Shown: positions 56,495 through 64,000 of the stretch, one piece after another
How the letters are laid out: every line of letters starts with the position of its first letter
Numbering within the stretch: the first letter of the stretch is position 1
NCBI GenBank assembly: GCA_963678255.2
Contig: CAXXTW010000001.1
Location: forward strand, 372,001-436,000
DNA from: G963678255 sp963678255
GTDB lineage: Bacteria > Cloacimonadota > Cloacimonadia > Cloacimonadales > WRIO01
Direction of reading: 5' to 3'
DNA: 64,000 bases
Notes under the pieces: generated by a model
What the model was told of the DNA's origin: nothing
Databases searched by the model: none
What the model saw: only the letters and a program-made list of their open reading frames with translations
Position numbers and translations under genes: made by a program

Positions 56495-57336
56495 TTGAGT
56501 TCTGCAACCTTCTGAGCAAGCGTATTTGAACTGTGAAGCACATTGGCAAGTGCCTGAAGGGCATCTGCATCCTGAGCAAAGGCGTCAATGAAGTTACCCA
56601 AGGTCAACTGCTCTTCCATTTTATAAAGCCTCTCTTCAAAATCAGAATTTACATATATATAGGTATGAGAGTACCTCTTTGACTTTGTTGAATTGCCTGA
56701 GATTGCCTTAACTGTGATATTCAACAGATCATTACTTGCTACTCCTTCTAAAGAGGCATTACTTACCATAATATGATTAGAAGTCGAAGTCAGTTCACAG
56801 ACAATTGAACCATTCTTTTCTACGATTATTTTCCACTCAGAGATATGAATAATCGGGCTGGTGGCGTTAATTATTCTGATACCGCCAGATCTGTTCTGAA
56901 TACTGGCTGACACTTCTATTTCTGTAAGATCAGGCAGTAGCAGATCAAGTGTGTTGGATATCGTCTGTAAATCGCTGTTTAAAGCATAATCAGGGTGATT
57001 GTGACTGGTATTGGCTTTACCTGTAGACAGGTTTGAAAGCATGGTTTCCACATTGGAATTTGAACCATAAGATATCTGGCTTGCTGAATGTGTATGTACA
57101 GAATTGGCTTTTCCGGAACTAAGATTGTTCAAGGCTGTTTCAACATTAGAGCCGACTCCGAAAGAGATCTGTCCGGCTGTATGCTTACCTGTCCCGGTAT
57201 TTACATGAGCGGTAAAATTATCTGTTACTGCTTTTACTATATTGTCGATCTGATCAAGATTATTATTCATCTGCTCAGCCCAACCGGACTCTCCAGCCAG
57301 AGGTTTATAAAAATGATAATTGTTGGTTTCAGACAT
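56491..57336 (-). CDS. Phage tail fibre protein with His-containing repeats
   Basis: A 281-residue protein. The start SETNNYHFYKPLAGESGWAE and the following helix match baseplate-attachment ends of many fibres. Residues about 45-115 repeat (ASQISYGSNSNVETMLSNL, GKANSVHTHS, GKANTSHNHP) with HxH pairs that can bind metal in trimeric fibres. A beta-rich domain and a helical end follow. GGAG precedes the ATG. Confidence 0.8.
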   Translation of the reverse strand: MSETNNYHFYKPLAGESGWAEQMNNNLDQIDNIVKAVTDNFTAHVNTGTGKHTAGQISFGVGSNVETALNNLSSGKANSVHTHSASQISYGSNSNVETMLSNLSTGKANTSHNHPDYALNSDLQTISNTLDLLLPDLTEIEVSASIQNRSGGIRIINATSPIIHISEWKIIVEKNGSIVCELTSTSNHIMVSNASLEGVASNDLLNITVKAISGNSTKSKRYSHTYIYVNSDFEERLYKMEEQLTLGNFIDAFAQDADALQALANVLHSSNTLAQKVAELK

Positions 57337-57344
57337 ATATGCTC

Positions 57345-57794
57345 CTAAAATCCGTAGTTATTGCCATAGGCATTTCCATAGCCAAAGACACTATTAAAAT
57401 CAATTGGAGTCAAAACGGTATAAATGCTTTTGAGAGAGAATTTAAAGTTTCCGGTAAAGGATCTGAACTCATCTTCGAGCTTTGGCAGTTTATTAACCTG
57501 AACTGGATACTGAAGGGTTCGTTCAGAAGAATCAAACTCAATATACAAAGCATCATATTCTATTAAGAAGTCATAGAACTCCTCATACTCATCCGGATTT
57601 AGAATTGCTTCACAATCGATTATATCCTCATGATAAGGATCTCTTTTTATGATGATAGTCGGATCAAAGGCATTCTTCTTTTCTATATTGTATTTTATCT
57701 CAGGCTGATAGAGGACTGTCCCGTTTTCAACTGTATATCCTGAATAAACACCTTTAATGATTCTGATAAGTCTAAAGCCTTCAAGTCTCAACAT
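57345..57794 (-). CDS. Phage tail/baseplate protein of unknown family
   Basis: A 149-residue protein, beta-rich, ending in a Gly/Asn/Tyr tail (GYGNAYGNNYGF). It overlaps the preceding gene by one base and ends in TAG whose bases are shared with the next gene's leader. Location between baseplate and fibre genes suggests a structural role. Confidence 0.6.
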   Translation of the reverse strand: MLRLEGFRLIRIIKGVYSGYTVENGTVLYQPEIKYNIEKKNAFDPTIIIKRDPYHEDIIDCEAILNPDEYEEFYDFLIEYDALYIEFDSSERTLQYPVQVNKLPKLEDEFRSFTGNFKFSLKSIYTVLTPIDFNSVFGYGNAYGNNYGF

Positions 57795-58768
57795 CAGATC
57801 TGCCAGCCTTTTATTAGATATTCATCGTTAACTGTATCTCTTTGAAGTTCGGTTATTTTATATTGTAAGCCTTGTATTTGTAACTTATCAAACAGATGAA
57901 GATCATATTTATTCAGGTTATCAATACATACTTCTATTTCCCAAATACCTGAGAAATACTCCAGATAATAGGCTGAGATCAGCTCTTTAAGTTTAGTAAT
58001 ATCTCCAAGCAGAACATCCAAAACCGAAGTGTCAGGAACTGATCTGTTGATCCGTTTTTTCTTGAATTCAATAATATCCTGATCTGCTATGTTAATCAGT
58101 GTATTATTGACTTCAGCTTTGTTTATAAGATAGAGCGTGCCTGCATTATCTGTAATGATCGTCAGATGATGTAGCATTAATACGGCTTTGAGCACTTTTA
58201 ATCTTTCTGTCTGCTCGTTTCCGTTTTGATAAAAGCCTTTGGGAAAGATAGACTCTGGAATGGCATTACCTGTAAAGGTTACAGGGATCTCCTCTCTTGC
58301 AGTATTATAAAACAGATCATTATCTGTAAGTGTGGTTGAATATACTTTCCCCTTTGCATAGAGTTCTGTGACTACTGCCTGCTGATAGAAAACCGTATTG
58401 GCTTCGATAAATTCATCGCAATCTGCCTGAACATCAAACCAGTCTGACTCTTCATCTACTGCTTGAATGCTATCTTCTACCGGGCATATCGTATTATAGA
58501 AGATCCATTTCCTGCCGAGTATCTTCACCTTTTTTCTATTTGACTCATCCGGAATCTCAGAGACAATCAAGGCTTGCAGTTCCACCAGATTATTACTGAT
58601 ATTGCAGAGTCCGTATTTCAGGGAATAAGAATCCCAACCTTTGAATTCAGCCAGCAGTTCTTTCCATTTTATCTTTAATACTTCCAGCTGATTTACCTGT
58701 ATATTTAAAGGAGTATAGCTGTTATTCCACTGAGCTGGAATACTTAAAGATACTTTGTTTTCAATGCC
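57794..58768 (-). CDS. Distal part of an amber-split phage baseplate-like gene
   Basis: The frame is open from the base after the TAG at 58771-58769 to the TGA at 57794, 324 codons. A conventional call would begin at GTG 58585 (263 residues), but no ribosome-binding site is seen there and the 61 codons upstream read as protein (ENKVSLSIPAQWNNSY). The product is beta-rich and resembles no family I can name; the position after the tape measure fits a distal-tail or baseplate hub protein. Confidence 0.65.
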   Translation of the reverse strand, partial: GIENKVSLSIPAQWNNSYTPLNIQVNQLEVLKIKWKELLAEFKGWDSYSLKYGLCNISNNLVELQALIVSEIPDESNRKKVKILGRKWIFYNTICPVEDSIQAVDEESDWFDVQADCDEFIEANTVFYQQAVVTELYAKGKVYSTTLTDNDLFYNTAREEIPVTFTGNAIPESIFPKGFYQNGNEQTERLKVLKAVLMLHHLTIITDNAGTLYLINKAEVNNTLINIADQDIIEFKKKRINRSVPDTSVLDVLLGDITKLKELISAYYLEYFSGIWEIEVCIDNLNKYDLHLFDKLQIQGLQYKITELQRDTVNDEYLIKGWQI

Positions 58769-59200
58769 CTAAAGCATATAGCCCAAAGAGTAACCGCAGG
58801 AATAACCATCTATTAAAGCATAAAGCATTTTCAGATCTGAGAACTTAGAAAACAACTTAAGCTTATCATAACAGGTAAAAGAGATAATATCGGTCTTGGC
58901 ATCATAGGCAGTAAAGGAAGTGTCAATTACTCCATGAAAGATGAGCATACTCTTTTCAAATAGCCTAACCTCATAATGTGAGATATAACGCTCATGTTCA
59001 TAATTGCCTGATAAGATATGTTCTTCCAGCCAAGCATCTTTAAAACACTCAAATTCTACTCTTCTTGGTTCTCTGGCAAAGTAGTCTGTCCCGGCTATCT
59101 GTTCAGCTGAGAGCTTAACATTATCAAGTCCATCAGATAATGTAAGAGTATAAAGCACCTGACCATAATTGTCTTTATTAACAAAATCTACTCGATACAT
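58769..59200 (-). CDS. Proximal part of an amber-split phage baseplate-like gene
   Basis: 143 codons ending in TAG. The pattern (MYRVDFVNKDNYGQVLYTL, YISHYEVRLFEKSMLIFHGVID, DIISFTCYDKLKLFSKF) resembles the first domain of distal-tail/hub proteins. The ATG overlaps the tape-measure stop (TAATG). The same frame continues past TAG for 324 codons; see the next part. Confidence 0.7.
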   Translation of the reverse strand: MYRVDFVNKDNYGQVLYTLTLSDGLDNVKLSAEQIAGTDYFAREPRRVEFECFKDAWLEEHILSGNYEHERYISHYEVRLFEKSMLIFHGVIDTSFTAYDAKTDIISFTCYDKLKLFSKFSDLKMLYALIDGYSCGYSLGYML

Positions 59201-61818
59201 TAGATACTGCTCCTTATGATAGTTCCTTGTTCTGCCTTTTGACTGACCAGAGCAGAATCAGCTTTCTTAATCACTTCATTAGCTGAGATCATATTGACTA
59301 CGGACAGATTCTTGTTCTTGACTTCTGTTTGCAGATTGATGACTTCTTGTTTTAAATCGGTCAGTTCTGTGAGTAGGTTTTTAAAGACCAGACCATTACT
59401 TATCATACCACCTGAACCATAGCTCATACCAGAGACAGCAGGCATAGGAAGGTTTGGCATAGTTAAACCTGTCAAAAGCGTTTTGACTGAATCCAGCGGA
59501 GCATAATTTATAAAATCAAAGAATTTTGAACCAAGCTCTTTAACTCTGCTCTTTCTGGTTATGTATTCCTCACCTTCTGCTTCGATCAGGATTCCACCTT
59601 CTAAGTGGCTTTTACCTGCAAGCAAACCGCCAAATTCGGCTTTAGGTGGCTTTTGTTTAGAGATCATGGCTACATTGGCAAGCCCTGCTGTAATAGCTGC
59701 AACTGAAGCAACCACAGCTAGTGCAGGGCCTATTACAGGAATACCTGCCATTGCTTTATAAGCGGCATTGGCTGAACTGTAAGTATCCACCAGAGCCTGA
59801 GTCATTGCCATTGCTTTCCAGATCTTAAAACCCTTCTCACCAAAAGCCTGAGAAGCCTGAGCCAGATTGCCAAACAAAGTAGAAAAGCCTTGCATGGCTC
59901 TTTGATTATAGGTCTCCCGAATATGGTGTTTCGCCATTTCAATCTGCTCAGTGATCTGCTGTTCGCTGACACCTGCAGAGAGCAGTTTGTCTCTCTTTTT
60001 CTGATAAAACAGATCAATGGCATTAAGCTCGCTATCCATTGTTCTTTCCAGATAGCGTTCTCTTAAGCGTTCAAACTCCTCAAGGGTGTTTTGCTTTTCC
60101 TGTTCCAGCTGTTTCTGTTTCTCAGCTTCAGCCAGAGCTTCTGTCTCTCTTTGTTTAATGGCTTTCTCTTTGATTTTATTAGTTTCATTCTCATAGTAGC
60201 TTTTTATATTGAGAATAGTCTCTTCACTTGCTTTTAAGGCTTTTGCTCTTTTAAGTTCGGCATCTCTTTCAATATCCAGTTGTCTGAGTTGTCTTTCGCT
60301 TTCCTCTGTAATGGCAAGGACAGTGTATTTCTGCTGAAGTTGAAGTCGTTGTTCTGTTTCACTTTCAAGCTGGGTTTTAAGTTTTCCTTCAAGCTCTTTG
60401 ATCTTGGCATACAGCTCTTTTTTGTTTTCGTAATTATCTGCATCCAGTGTTCCAAGTGCTTTGTATTTTGCTCTGGCTTCAGTAAGTTGATAAGCAAGCA
60501 GTTCAGTTTCGGAAAGACTGTTTTCCTTATCTATCATGAGTTTATCGGCAGACCATTGCTTAGTAGCTTTCAGATCCTCAGTTCTGACTTTTTCTCTTAA
60601 GGTGCCTTTCTTAACTGATAATTCCTGAAGCTTTGTAAGATCTTCTTTATCAAAGATTACAAACATCTTTTGATCACGTTTGATATTATGTTTAGCAAGC
60701 AGTTTATCGACTTCTGCAGATACTTCAGAAAGCTCTTTTTTAGCAGTAGAGTAGTCCAAACTTTGAGCATATTCCCGATTGGTTTTAATCAGCTTTTTCA
60801 TCTTCTCATCAGTGGTTTCAACTTCTTTATTATAAGTTTTCTGTGAGTCTTTTGCGCTGTCCACACTGAGTCTGTAAGAAGCATATCCAAAGCCGGCAGA
60901 GACTAAAGCGGTTACAATCAAACTGACAATCCCTGCTACTGGATTAATAGCCGTCTTAAGCGCAATAAAAGCGGTTGTGAGCACTGTTATGGAGGTTGCC
61001 ACAGTTCCTATCACAGGTACAGCCAATACTAAAGCTGTTACAAAGCCTTTCATAATAGGAGATAATTTCTGATATCCTTCAAAAAGACTTTTTAAACCTG
61101 AGAGCAGTGGTGTAATCAGAACATTGAGCATATCGCCAAGAGACTCCTGAACATCTCCCCAGGTATTCTTATTCTGGATTCTGAGATCAGCCAGAGCTTT
61201 TGCTGTTCCGCCATAATCGTTTGTCAGCTTTTCAACAAGATAGGAAACTCCTTCTTCTTTAAGTCGAACATCATCCAGTTCAATACCATATCTGCCAAGC
61301 ATCTCGGTATGCCCGTTGATAGCTCGACCCATTAGATCAAAGGCAGATTCGATCGTCATTCCGGTAGCTTTATTGGCTTCCGCAAAGTCCAGAATCACAG
61401 GTACCAAATCCTTAATATCAGAAGTGTTCATATGGAAAGTTTGAGACAGCTTGGACATTAAAGCAAGGAGCTGGTCTCCTTCAAAGTTAGTCAGACTTTG
61501 CATATTTTGAGCAAATTCTGCCATCTGATCAGAATACTCGCCAAAGGCGGTTTTCGATAGAATAGCTGACTGTCTTGCTTCCAGAGAGGCATTAAGCAGA
61601 GTATTAACACTGGCAGTAACTGAGCTGATAATCTGAGCAACACCCTGCATGGCAATGGTGACATCCCGAATAGAAGATAGAGCCTGCTCAGTCGAAAGCT
61701 TTACCACCGCAGGTTTTTCAACCTCTTGTTTTACTTCTGAAAAAAGGTTTTCCGCAGAGCGTAATTTAGTTTCTGCGTCTTTAGTTTCTATGATTAATTT
61801 TATGCTAATTTCTGACAT
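59200..61818 (-). CDS. Phage tail tape measure protein
   Basis: An 872-residue protein that sets tail length. Residues 1-240 are helical with a TMP-like opening; about 255-315 are hydrophobic helices (PIMKGFVTALVLAVPVIG...); about 330-660 are a long coiled coil; about 700-745 are a second hydrophobic stretch (AGIPVIGPALAVVASVAAITAG), then a Gly-rich end with LEGGILIEAEGEEYITRKS. It implies a tail of roughly 130 nm by the usual rule, an inference. No strong Shine-Dalgarno precedes the ATG. Confidence 0.92.
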   Translation of the reverse strand: MSEISIKLIIETKDAETKLRSAENLFSEVKQEVEKPAVVKLSTEQALSSIRDVTIAMQGVAQIISSVTASVNTLLNASLEARQSAILSKTAFGEYSDQMAEFAQNMQSLTNFEGDQLLALMSKLSQTFHMNTSDIKDLVPVILDFAEANKATGMTIESAFDLMGRAINGHTEMLGRYGIELDDVRLKEEGVSYLVEKLTNDYGGTAKALADLRIQNKNTWGDVQESLGDMLNVLITPLLSGLKSLFEGYQKLSPIMKGFVTALVLAVPVIGTVATSITVLTTAFIALKTAINPVAGIVSLIVTALVSAGFGYASYRLSVDSAKDSQKTYNKEVETTDEKMKKLIKTNREYAQSLDYSTAKKELSEVSAEVDKLLAKHNIKRDQKMFVIFDKEDLTKLQELSVKKGTLREKVRTEDLKATKQWSADKLMIDKENSLSETELLAYQLTEARAKYKALGTLDADNYENKKELYAKIKELEGKLKTQLESETEQRLQLQQKYTVLAITEESERQLRQLDIERDAELKRAKALKASEETILNIKSYYENETNKIKEKAIKQRETEALAEAEKQKQLEQEKQNTLEEFERLRERYLERTMDSELNAIDLFYQKKRDKLLSAGVSEQQITEQIEMAKHHIRETYNQRAMQGFSTLFGNLAQASQAFGEKGFKIWKAMAMTQALVDTYSSANAAYKAMAGIPVIGPALAVVASVAAITAGLANVAMISKQKPPKAEFGGLLAGKSHLEGGILIEAEGEEYITRKSRVKELGSKFFDFINYAPLDSVKTLLTGLTMPNLPMPAVSGMSYGSGGMISNGLVFKNLLTELTDLKQEVINLQTEVKNKNLSVVNMISANEVIKKADSALVSQKAEQGTIIRSSI

Positions 61819-61827
61819 AATTTTTTC

Positions 61828-61856
61828 TTGACTTTGTTAAAAACCACTATTATTAT
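61828..61856 (+). promoter_or_regulatory. Promoter of the opposite-strand accessory gene
   Basis: TTGACT (61828-61833), 17 bp, TATTAT (61851-61856), 27 bases before the ATG at 61884. This is one of the best matches to sigma70 consensus in the phage region. Confidence 0.7.
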
Positions 61857-61883
61857 AGTTTAAAAATTATTAAAGAGGTTATT

Positions 61884-62156
61884 ATGGAGATTAAATCACT
61901 TATATCATTTCTTGAAGACCGTGCTGCTGAACCTTATAAGGACATATTAAAAGAAATGCAAGAATTTATAAAAAATTATTACTATTCTCTTTCTAATGAG
62001 GATTTGTTAAAGGCTATTAATAAAGTTTATGAATTAGTCTCTAAAAATTCAGATAATCCATTTATTATTAAAAATTATTTAGAAATTCAAGAATTATTTA
62101 TTGAACTTCTTAATAATAGAGGCATCGAAATCCCACCGAATCCTTATAAACAATAG
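61884..62156 (+). CDS. Opposite-strand small accessory (moron-like) protein
   Basis: A 90-residue, acidic, helix-rich protein without membrane segment or recognised family (starts MEIKSLISFLEDRAAEPYKD). It is the only plus-strand gene among the tail genes and has its own promoter and GAGG site, the mark of an independently acquired gene expressed in the lysogen. Its AT content is higher than that of the flanking phage genes. Its last bases overlap a methylase gene remnant. Immunity, exclusion or anti-defence roles are possible but not shown. Confidence 0.75.
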   Translation: MEIKSLISFLEDRAAEPYKDILKEMQEFIKNYYYSLSNEDLLKAINKVYELVSKNSDNPFIIKNYLEIQELFIELLNNRGIEIPPNPYKQ

Positions 62157-62282
62157 TTGGAGATCAAAAGCTCCGTCTGTATCTGGTTTTTACCTGATAT
62201 CGTGTACGAAGCTTCCACTTTCTCAATTACAAAGCCTTTATTCTCATACAAAACGCTGTTAAATCCAAGTTCATTAACACGA
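62144..62282 (-). pseudogene. C-terminal fragment of a second Dam-type methylase
   Basis: On the minus strand an open frame without start reads VDRVNELGFNSVLYENKGF and ends TELLISNYCL. The last part parallels the end of the intact methylase next door (KELIIANF). The frame is shifted by one relative to that gene. It looks like the remains of another methylase 3' end left by recombination. Confidence 0.5.
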
Positions 62283-63044
62283 TCAACTATCCTCCAAAGG
62301 AAAGTTCGCTATGATCAATTCTTTGTAATCACTCTTGCCTTCTTTGCGATTGATTCCTTTCATTCTGACAACAGGAATCATGTGAAAGTCTTTGTAAAGC
62401 TCTCTGACCAGCGGACTGTCGTCATAACTGAGGATAAATCTGCCTTTGATATTCGAAAGGATATCTCTTAATTTCTCATGAGAAAAGCTCTTGGAATTAT
62501 CATAGGTATAGCCTTCTGTGTAAGGCGGATCGCAGTAAAAAAAGTTGTCTTTAGTGTCATAAAGCTGGATCAGGTCGTCATAAGACTTGTTTTCAATCAG
62601 CACCTTATCCAAACGCTGATGGAGATCTTTTATACGGTCAATCCGGTTCTGCAGACTGCTGATGCCTCTGGATTGTGAAGTGCCGAAATGGTCGCCTTTA
62701 CTGCCAAAGGATTTGCAGATCAGAAAGATAAAGCGAGCTGCTCTTTGAATCTCAGTTAAGCCGGGTTGAGAGAGCATTTGGTTAAACAGAACTCTGCTGG
62801 ATAAAAGCATATCGAGTTCTCTTTCCAGTTCGTTAGGGTGATATTTGACTTGCAGGAACATATTGACCAGACGATTATCCAGATCATTATATACTTCAAG
62901 TTCTGCCCATTTGTCTTTAAAGAGAAGCATCCAGCCAGCTCCTCCAAAGGGTTCAATATATCCGTTTATGTCTTTTGGGACATACTTGGATATCTCTTTT
63001 CTAAGTAGTCTTTTTCCGCCTATCCAGGCAATAAGTGCATCCAT
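62283..63044 (-). CDS. dam: D12-class DNA adenine methyltransferase (Dam-like)
   Basis: A 253-residue N6-adenine methylase. The AdoMet motif is WIGGKRLL with EPFGGAG (about residue 33), and the catalytic motif is FFYCDPPYTEGY (about residue 170). Specificity is unknown; GATC is only the family default. No partner restriction enzyme is seen, so protection against host restriction or regulation of phage genes is likely. AAGG precedes the ATG. Position between tail chaperone and tape measure is unusual. Confidence 0.92.
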   Translation of the reverse strand: MDALIAWIGGKRLLRKEISKYVPKDINGYIEPFGGAGWMLLFKDKWAELEVYNDLDNRLVNMFLQVKYHPNELERELDMLLSSRVLFNQMLSQPGLTEIQRAARFIFLICKSFGSKGDHFGTSQSRGISSLQNRIDRIKDLHQRLDKVLIENKSYDDLIQLYDTKDNFFYCDPPYTEGYTYDNSKSFSHEKLRDILSNIKGRFILSYDDSPLVRELYKDFHMIPVVRMKGINRKEGKSDYKELIIANFPLEDS

Positions 63045-63046
63045 AA

Positions 63047-63250
63047 TTATCCTTTTTGCATTTGCTGATGCAGAGCGTATCGCAAATAAAGTTCAGGCAA
63101 ACTTAAAGTGTGAAAATCACTTTGAGAAAAGCCTATCTGCATCAATATCGTTTCCAGTTTTTCTAAACCGTATTCGTCTTTGTTTGAATTTGAAAGCCGA
63201 AACTTGAAAGCAGTTTTTGAAAGCTCTGATAACTGCCTGCGATATTCGTA
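63047..63250 (-). CDS. -1 frameshift extension of the tail-assembly chaperone (GT product)
   Basis: After the slippery site TTTTTTT (63256-63250) the -1 frame is open for 67 codons to TAA at 63049-63047. It has no start of its own and reads as normal protein (YEYRRQLSELSKTAF, then DFHTLSLPELYLRYALHQQM). Fused to residues 1-79 of the upstream frame it gives 146 residues, the G-GT arrangement of long-tailed phages. Confidence 0.8.
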   Translation of the reverse strand, partial: YEYRRQLSELSKTAFKFRLSNSNKDEYGLEKLETILMQIGFSQSDFHTLSLPELYLRYALHQQMQKG

Positions 63251-63486
63251 AAAAAACCAGCAAGCACCTCCAGACCTTCTTCTGCAGTCATTTTATCAGC
63301 TTTCTTCTCTGATAATATTTCGATGATTTGTATATCCAGATTGGCAGACTCTAATAGATCCAACAGACCCATTTCAGTGATTTTGACTTCTTTGCCTGAA
63401 AGCATATCCTCAAGAGTTTTTCTGAGAACATCATTCTTCAAAACCAGTGAAAGTATCTTTCTGAGCTTATAGTATGAGAGTTCCAT
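63163..63486 (-). CDS. Phage tail-assembly chaperone, unshifted (G) product
   Basis: A 107-residue helical protein (MELSYYKLRKILSLVLKND...). It sits upstream of the tape measure, as lambda gpG does. Residues 78-79 are encoded by TTTTTT within a T7 run preceded by GG, a T TTT TTT slippery heptamer. Without slippage it ends at TAG 63163. Family assignment rests on location, size and the frameshift, not on a known motif. Confidence 0.72.
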   Translation of the reverse strand: MELSYYKLRKILSLVLKNDVLRKTLEDMLSGKEVKITEMGLLDLLESANLDIQIIEILSEKKADKMTAEEGLEVLAGFFTNIAGSYQSFQKLLSSFGFQIQTKTNTV

Positions 63487-63692
63487 TAATTACCTGCCAC
63501 AAACATCTTGATAGCCACTCCGATCAGCAAGAAAAACTGACTGACAGAAATAGAGGTTAAGATTTTAACATAGGATTCCAGCTGAGCTATTCTGGTGACC
63601 ATAGAATAAGCAGAAGTGCCGTTTCCATAGACTTCCTTATGCAGATCATCGATTTTCTTTTTTATCTCAGGATCACAAGCGCATGAGTTCAT
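63486..63692 (-). CDS. Small phage protein with C-terminal membrane helix
   Basis: A 68-residue protein: Cys-containing start (MNSCACDPEIKK), a coiled coil, and one membrane helix (about residues 47-66). The layout resembles XhlA/holin-associated proteins but that is not certain. Its start overlaps the leader after the upstream TAG; stop and next ATG overlap. Confidence 0.65.
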   Translation of the reverse strand: MNSCACDPEIKKKIDDLHKEVYGNGTSAYSMVTRIAQLESYVKILTSISVSQFFLLIGVAIKMFVAGN

Positions 63693-63693
63693 A

Positions 63694-63999
63694 CTAAGCT
63701 CCTAAAGGTATTTTATTGAAGAATACAGCTTTCTCTTTGGTCTTTCCGGTAAACTCAGTAGTAATCACCTGAGTATAAAGTCCATCTGCTTCTCCGCTCC
63801 AATCCACAGTCCATCTGAGACCATTGAGCAGAACTGCCTGATCCCTTTCTTTTGATACGGCTACAAGGGTTAACTGCGTCATATCTGAGCTTTGCTCTTC
63901 CAGCCAGTTCTTCTTCTCTTCTGACATACCGACTATGGTAACCGTAATGGTGTTGCTTCGTTTACCTTCAAGCTGGTAATGTCTGGTTTTGAGTTTTTC
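63694..63999 (-). CDS. Phage tail protein (5' end outside window)
   Basis: The frame is open to the right edge (…TRHYQLEGKRSNTITVTIVG before the internal ATG at 63927), so the gene begins beyond the window. The visible 101 residues are beta-rich (LRWTVDWSGEADGLYTQV). Position before the tail chaperone suggests a tail tube or tail terminator-like structural protein. It ends in TAG. Confidence 0.6.
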   Translation of the reverse strand, partial: EKLKTRHYQLEGKRSNTITVTIVGMSEEKKNWLEEQSSDMTQLTLVAVSKERDQAVLLNGLRWTVDWSGEADGLYTQVITTEFTGKTKEKAVFFNKIPLGA

Positions 64000-64000
64000 A

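Noticed and set aside
62157..62471. 104-residue plus-strand open frame after the small accessory gene
   Set aside because: Antisense to the methylase end; lacks its own ribosome-binding site.
62845..63207. 120-residue plus-strand open frame
   Set aside because: Antisense to the methylase start and to the frameshift extension, both better supported.
57345..63696. Reassignment of TAG as a sense codon in the prophage
   Set aside because: Three other genes in the module end naturally in TAG directly before the next gene's start.

Overview
The window is an AT-rich bacterial chromosome segment from a Gram-negative, outer-membrane-bearing organism. Evidence for the envelope is LptE-like and LolA-like proteins, SurA-type isomerases and outer-membrane barrels. 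Three large secreted beta-helix proteins end in the NYPNPFNPTT-type C-terminal domain typical of the FCB group, especially Candidatus Cloacimonadota and its relatives. The phylum assignment is inference from gene style and composition; no 16S rRNA gene is present.

Layout. 1-2.1 kb: 3' part of comEC. 2.5-9.9 kb: three secreted beta-helix genes; the first carries an in-frame stop and the other two are a 2,454-bp tandem duplication. 10-13.5 kb: minus-strand operon queD-engB-dxs-HD phosphohydrolase. 13.8-17.1 kb: DUF2807 protein and a PHP-glycosyltransferase fusion. 17.1-18.2 kb: about 1 kb of hairpin-rich noncoding DNA. 18.2-23 kb: two paralogous TPR proteins with histidine-kinase-like dimerisation tails, the second split by a complete IS4-family element with a 14-bp target duplication. 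23-31.4 kb: purE, a DNA-binding EIIA regulator, then a plus-strand run lptE-rluB-ychF-ftsK-lolA-manC-DMT transporter. 31.4-41.2 kb: a minus-strand run of DUF58, DUF116, fmt, def, yajC, pgpA, two SurA-like isomerases, a DNRLRE lipoprotein and dnaA. DnaA boxes lie on both sides of dnaA, and genes nearby point away from it, so this is probably the chromosomal origin. 42-46.7 kb: a CheB-CheR-PAS protein and a PAS histidine kinase with different codon habits. 47.2-53.6 kb: a barrel protein, xseA, a GHL10 hydrolase, an S4 protein and a propeller-like exported protein. 53.69 kb: tRNA-Lys(CTT).

From about 53.8 kb to the right edge is debris followed by the tail-module end of a siphovirus-like prophage on the minus strand. 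In order of transcription it holds a tail protein, a small membrane protein, a tail-assembly chaperone with a -1 frameshift site, a Dam-type methylase, the tape measure, a baseplate-like gene interrupted by an amber codon, tail fibres, and a small gene with its own promoter. A second small gene with its own promoter sits on the opposite strand between the methylase and the tape measure. No integrase, capsid or terminase is visible, so the prophage continues beyond the window or is incomplete.

Most notable points: the frameshifting tail chaperone; the opposite-strand accessory gene beside a duplicated methylase end; the amber-split tail gene; seven 21-22-bp phased repeats next to the tRNA; the IS read-through-protection hairpin; the mosaic tandem duplication; and the two-sided DnaA-box origin.
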